Source of the DNA: Chloroflexota bacterium
GTDB lineage: Bacteria > Chloroflexota > Limnocylindria > Limnocylindrales > CSP1-4
DNA length: 8,860 bases
Direction of reading: 5' to 3'
Assembly (NCBI GenBank): GCA_013695255.1
Contig: JACDAV010000365.1
Coordinates: 1 to 8,860, forward strand
The notes beneath the pieces are model-generated. The model was not told the origin of the DNA. It saw nothing but the letters and a program-made list of their open reading frames with translations, and did not search any database. Shown here in pieces: positions 6,258 through 8,860 of the stretch; within the stretch, counting starts at the first letter, position 1, and the number at the start of each line of letters is the position of its first letter. The position numbers and the translations under genes are program-made.

Positions 6258-8860
6258 GTGACCCTCGCTCCAAACGACTTCACGCACCTCCATGTCCACT
6301 CGGAGTTCAGCCTCCTCGACGGCCTCGGCCGGATCACCGATCTCGTCGACGCGGCAGGCAGGCAGGGGTTCGATTCCCTCGCCCTGACCGACCACGGGGC
6401 GCTCTACGGCGCGGTCGCCTTCTGGCAGGCGGCGACGAGCAAGGGGATCAAGCCGATCATCGGCGTCGAGACCTACGTCGCCCGCCGTGCGATGACCGAC
6501 CGCGAGGGCAAGGCGGATGCGCAGCCCTTCCACCTGATCCTCCTGGCGAAGGACTGGACGGGCTACCAGAACCTGTGCCGGCTCGTCACCGACGCGCACC
6601 TCGACGGCTACTACTACAAGCCCCGGATCGACCGGGAGCACCTGGCCAAGCACAGCGAGGGCCTCGTGGGCCTCTCCGCCTGCCTCGGCGGCGAGATCCC
6701 GAGGGCGCTCGAGGTCGACGACTGGGCCGGCGCGCGCCGGCTGGCCGGCGAGTACGGCGACATCCTCGGGCCCGGCAACTTCTTCCTCGAGCTGCAGGAT
6801 CACGGCATGGCCGAGCAGCGGCGGCTCAACGAGCAGCTGCTCCGGCTCGCGCCGGAGACGGGCCTCCCGCTCGTCGTGACGAACGACCTGCACTACGTCC
6901 ACCGCGAGCAGTCGGCCGCCCACGACGTCCTGCTGTGCGTCGGCACCGGGAACAACATCGACACGCCCAACCGGATGAAGTTCGAGACGGACGACTTCTG
7001 GCTCAAGTCGGCCGCGGACATGGTCGCCCTCTTCCCGGACCAGCGCGAGGCCATCCTGAACACCCGGCGCATCGCCGAGATGTGCGACCTGGCGATGCCG
7101 CTCGGCGGTCTGCGGATCCCCCACTTCCCGGTGCCGGACGGTCATACCGTCGAGAGCTGGCTGCGGGAGGAGTGCCAGCAGGGCCTCGAACGCCGCTACG
7201 GGACCGTCACCCCGGCCCTGCAGGAGCGGCTCGACTACGAGCTCGGCGTGATCCTCTCGATGGGCTACGCCGGCTACTTCCTGATCGTCGCCGACTTCGT
7301 GCGGTTCGCCCGGGAGCAGCGGATCCAGACGACCTGCCGGGGCAGCGCGCCGGGCTCGATCGTGACCTACACCCTGGGCATCACGCCGGTGGACCCGATC
7401 GAGTACGGACTGCCCTTCGAGCGGTTTCTCAACCCGGACCGGGTGACGATGCCGGACATCGACGTCGACTTCGAGGACGCCCGCCGGGACGAGGTCATCG
7501 CCTACGTCTCGCGCAAGTACGGCTCGGACCACGTGGCCCAGATCATCACCTTCGGCACGATGCTCGCCCGGGCGGCGATCCGCGACGTCGGCCGGGTGCT
7601 CGGCCACAGCTACGGGGAGGTCGACCGGATCGCCAAGGCGGTCCCGAACCAGCTGGGGATTCGGCTGGAGGAGGCGCTCGCGATCGCACCGCCCCTGCGC
7701 GAGCAGTACGACGGCGACCCGAACGTCAAGCGGGTGATCGACTTCGCCCGGCAGCTCGAGGGCGTCGCCCGCAACGCCTCGACCCACGCCGCGGGCGTGG
7801 TCATCTCGCGCGAGCCGCTGACGGAGCTCATGCCGCTCCAGAAGGCGACCAACTCCGACTCGCTGATGACCCAGTACGAGATGCACGCGATCGAGGCGCT
7901 GGGGCTGCTCAAGTTCGACTTCCTCGGCCTCTCGAACCTGACGATCCTGCGCCACGCGGTCGACCTGATCCGCCAGCACCGCGGCGTGGCCGTCGACCTC
8001 GACGCGATCCCGCTCGACGACGCAGCCACGTTCGAGCTGCTGGCCTCCGGCGAGACGACCGGCATCTTCCAGCTCGAGTCGGCGGGCATGCGGCGCTACA
8101 TCCGCGAGCTGCGCCCCACCTCGGTCTACGACCTGGCGGCCATGGTCGCCCTCTATCGGCCGGGCCCGATGGACAACATCCCGGCCTACATCCGGCGCAA
8201 GCACGGGCTGGAGCCGGTGACCTACCTGCACCCGCTGCTCGAGCCCTACCTGGACAAGACCTACGGGATCTTCGTCTACCAGGAGGACATCATGGCCGCC
8301 GCGATCGCGCTCGGCGGCTTCACGGGCCCGGAGGCGGACACGCTCGGCTACGCGATCCGCAAGAAGAAGTCGGCGGTGCTCCGGGCGCAGCGGGAGAAGT
8401 TCGTCGCCCAGGCGGCCGAGCGCGGCGTCGACGCCCGGGTGATCGACCAGGTCTTCGACGCCTTCCAGCCCTTCGAGCGCTACGGCTTCAACAAGGCCCA
8501 CGCGACGTGCTACGGGCTGATCGCCTACCAGACGGCGTATCTCAAGGCCAACTACACGGTCGAGTACATGACCGCGGTGCTGACCGCGTTCCGTTCGAAC
8601 GAGGAGAAGGTCGCGGCCGCGATCGCCGAGTGCCGGCGGATGGCGATCGAGGTCAAGCCGCCGGACGTCCGGGTGTCCGACGTCGAGTTCACGGTCGACG
8701 GCGAGGCGATCCGGTTCGGTCTGCTGGCGGTCAAGAACGTGGGCCAGGGCGCGATCGAGTCGATCATCGCGGCCCGCGAGTCGGGCGGCCCGTTTCGATC
8801 GCTGACCGACTTCTGCTCGCGGGTCGACCTGCGGCTCGGCAACCGGAAGGTGCTCGAGTC
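6258..8860 (+). CDS. dnaE: DNA polymerase III alpha subunit, 3' end beyond the window
   Basis: This is the replicative C-family polymerase. 867 residues are present and the frame is open at the right edge; full-length family members are about 1,100-1,200 residues. The PHP domain (about 8-215) has HLHVHSEFSLLDG, LTDHG, GVETYV, SACLGG and NDLHYV. The palm carries MPDIDVDF with catalytic Asp400 and Asp402 and KFDFLGL with Asp554, equivalent to E. coli D401, D403 and D555. Also present are TTCRGSAPGS, ASTHAAGVVIS, FQLESAGMR, ALYRPGPMDNIP, YQEDIM and the fingers motif YGFNKAHATCYGLIAYQTAYLK. The last residues (DFCSRVDLRLGNRKVLES) enter the helix-hairpin-helix region; the OB and tau-binding parts are missing. 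The TDHG motif and overall pattern indicate DnaE1 and not the error-prone DnaE2/ImuC. The GTG at 6258 is chosen because it lies just before FTHLHVHSEF; a TTG at 6249 is in frame too. Confidence 0.97.
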   Translation, partial: MTLAPNDFTHLHVHSEFSLLDGLGRITDLVDAAGRQGFDSLALTDHGALYGAVAFWQAATSKGIKPIIGVETYVARRAMTDREGKADAQPFHLILLAKDWTGYQNLCRLVTDAHLDGYYYKPRIDREHLAKHSEGLVGLSACLGGEIPRALEVDDWAGARRLAGEYGDILGPGNFFLELQDHGMAEQRRLNEQLLRLAPETGLPLVVTNDLHYVHREQSAAHDVLLCVGTGNNIDTPNRMKFETDDFWLKSAADMVALFPDQREAILNTRRIAEMCDLAMPLGGLRIPHFPVPDGHTVESWLREECQQGLERRYGTVTPALQERLDYELGVILSMGYAGYFLIVADFVRFAREQRIQTTCRGSAPGSIVTYTLGITPVDPIEYGLPFERFLNPDRVTMPDIDVDFEDARRDEVIAYVSRKYGSDHVAQIITFGTMLARAAIRDVGRVLGHSYGEVDRIAKAVPNQLGIRLEEALAIAPPLREQYDGDPNVKRVIDFARQLEGVARNASTHAAGVVISREPLTELMPLQKATNSDSLMTQYEMHAIEALGLLKFDFLGLSNLTILRHAVDLIRQHRGVAVDLDAIPLDDAATFELLASGETTGIFQLESAGMRRYIRELRPTSVYDLAAMVALYRPGPMDNIPAYIRRKHGLEPVTYLHPLLEPYLDKTYGIFVYQEDIMAAAIALGGFTGPEADTLGYAIRKKKSAVLRAQREKFVAQAAERGVDARVIDQVFDAFQPFERYGFNKAHATCYGLIAYQTAYLKANYTVEYMTAVLTAFRSNEEKVAAAIAECRRMAIEVKPPDVRVSDVEFTVDGEAIRFGLLAVKNVGQGAIESIIAARESGGPFRSLTDFCSRVDLRLGNRKVLE

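Noticed and set aside
6243..8501. A 752-codon open frame on the minus strand opposite dnaE
   Set aside because: It is the antisense shadow of dnaE. High GC and strong codon bias suppress stop codons on the opposite strand. Its translation is repetitive Arg/Val/Asp/Glu/Leu-rich sequence with no recognisable domain, while the plus frame has every DnaE motif.

Overview
The window is GC-rich DNA (roughly 70 percent by eye) that is densely coding on both strands. It most resembles a chromosomal segment of a high-GC bacterium. I favour a Chloroflexota lineage (Limnocylindria/Ellin6529-like). The reasons are the sequence style of the DNA polymerase III alpha subunit (signatures TTCRGSAPGS and MPDIDVDFEDARRDE) and the lipoprotein with a long Ser/Ala/Pro/Glu linker. 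This placement is an inference from recalled family style; a high-GC actinobacterium is the main alternative. I see no mobile elements, phage genes, CRISPR arrays, tRNAs or rRNAs.

Layout from left to right. A minus-strand gene (47-1228) encodes a BMP/PnrA-type substrate-binding lipoprotein of an ABC importer; the permease and ATPase genes are not in the window. It diverges across about 275 bases from a plus-strand SGNH/GDSL-hydrolase lipoprotein (1504-2244). That gene is followed on the same strand by a short-chain dehydrogenase/reductase (SDR) with an N-terminal basic extension and a C-terminal membrane anchor (2336-3490). A perfect 19-base dyad lies between the two. Three minus-strand genes then face the SDR tail to tail. 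In their own transcription order they are an anchored M15/VanY-type D,D-carboxypeptidase (6105-4975), an APH-fold phosphotransferase (about 4867-4046) and a small four-helix membrane protein (3988-3500). Finally, dnaE (6258 to beyond 8860) diverges from the carboxypeptidase and is cut by the right edge.

These genes look like ordinary chromosomal content, not one dedicated system. Three products are predicted to work outside the membrane: the solute receptor, the GDSL lipoprotein and the carboxypeptidase. The most useful details are local: a DnaE PHP domain that keeps all nine metal-ligand positions, a possible leaderless dnaE transcript, the dyad ahead of the SDR gene, and an APH gene with no normal start codon where its family N-terminus should begin. 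I found no convincing undescribed multi-gene system.
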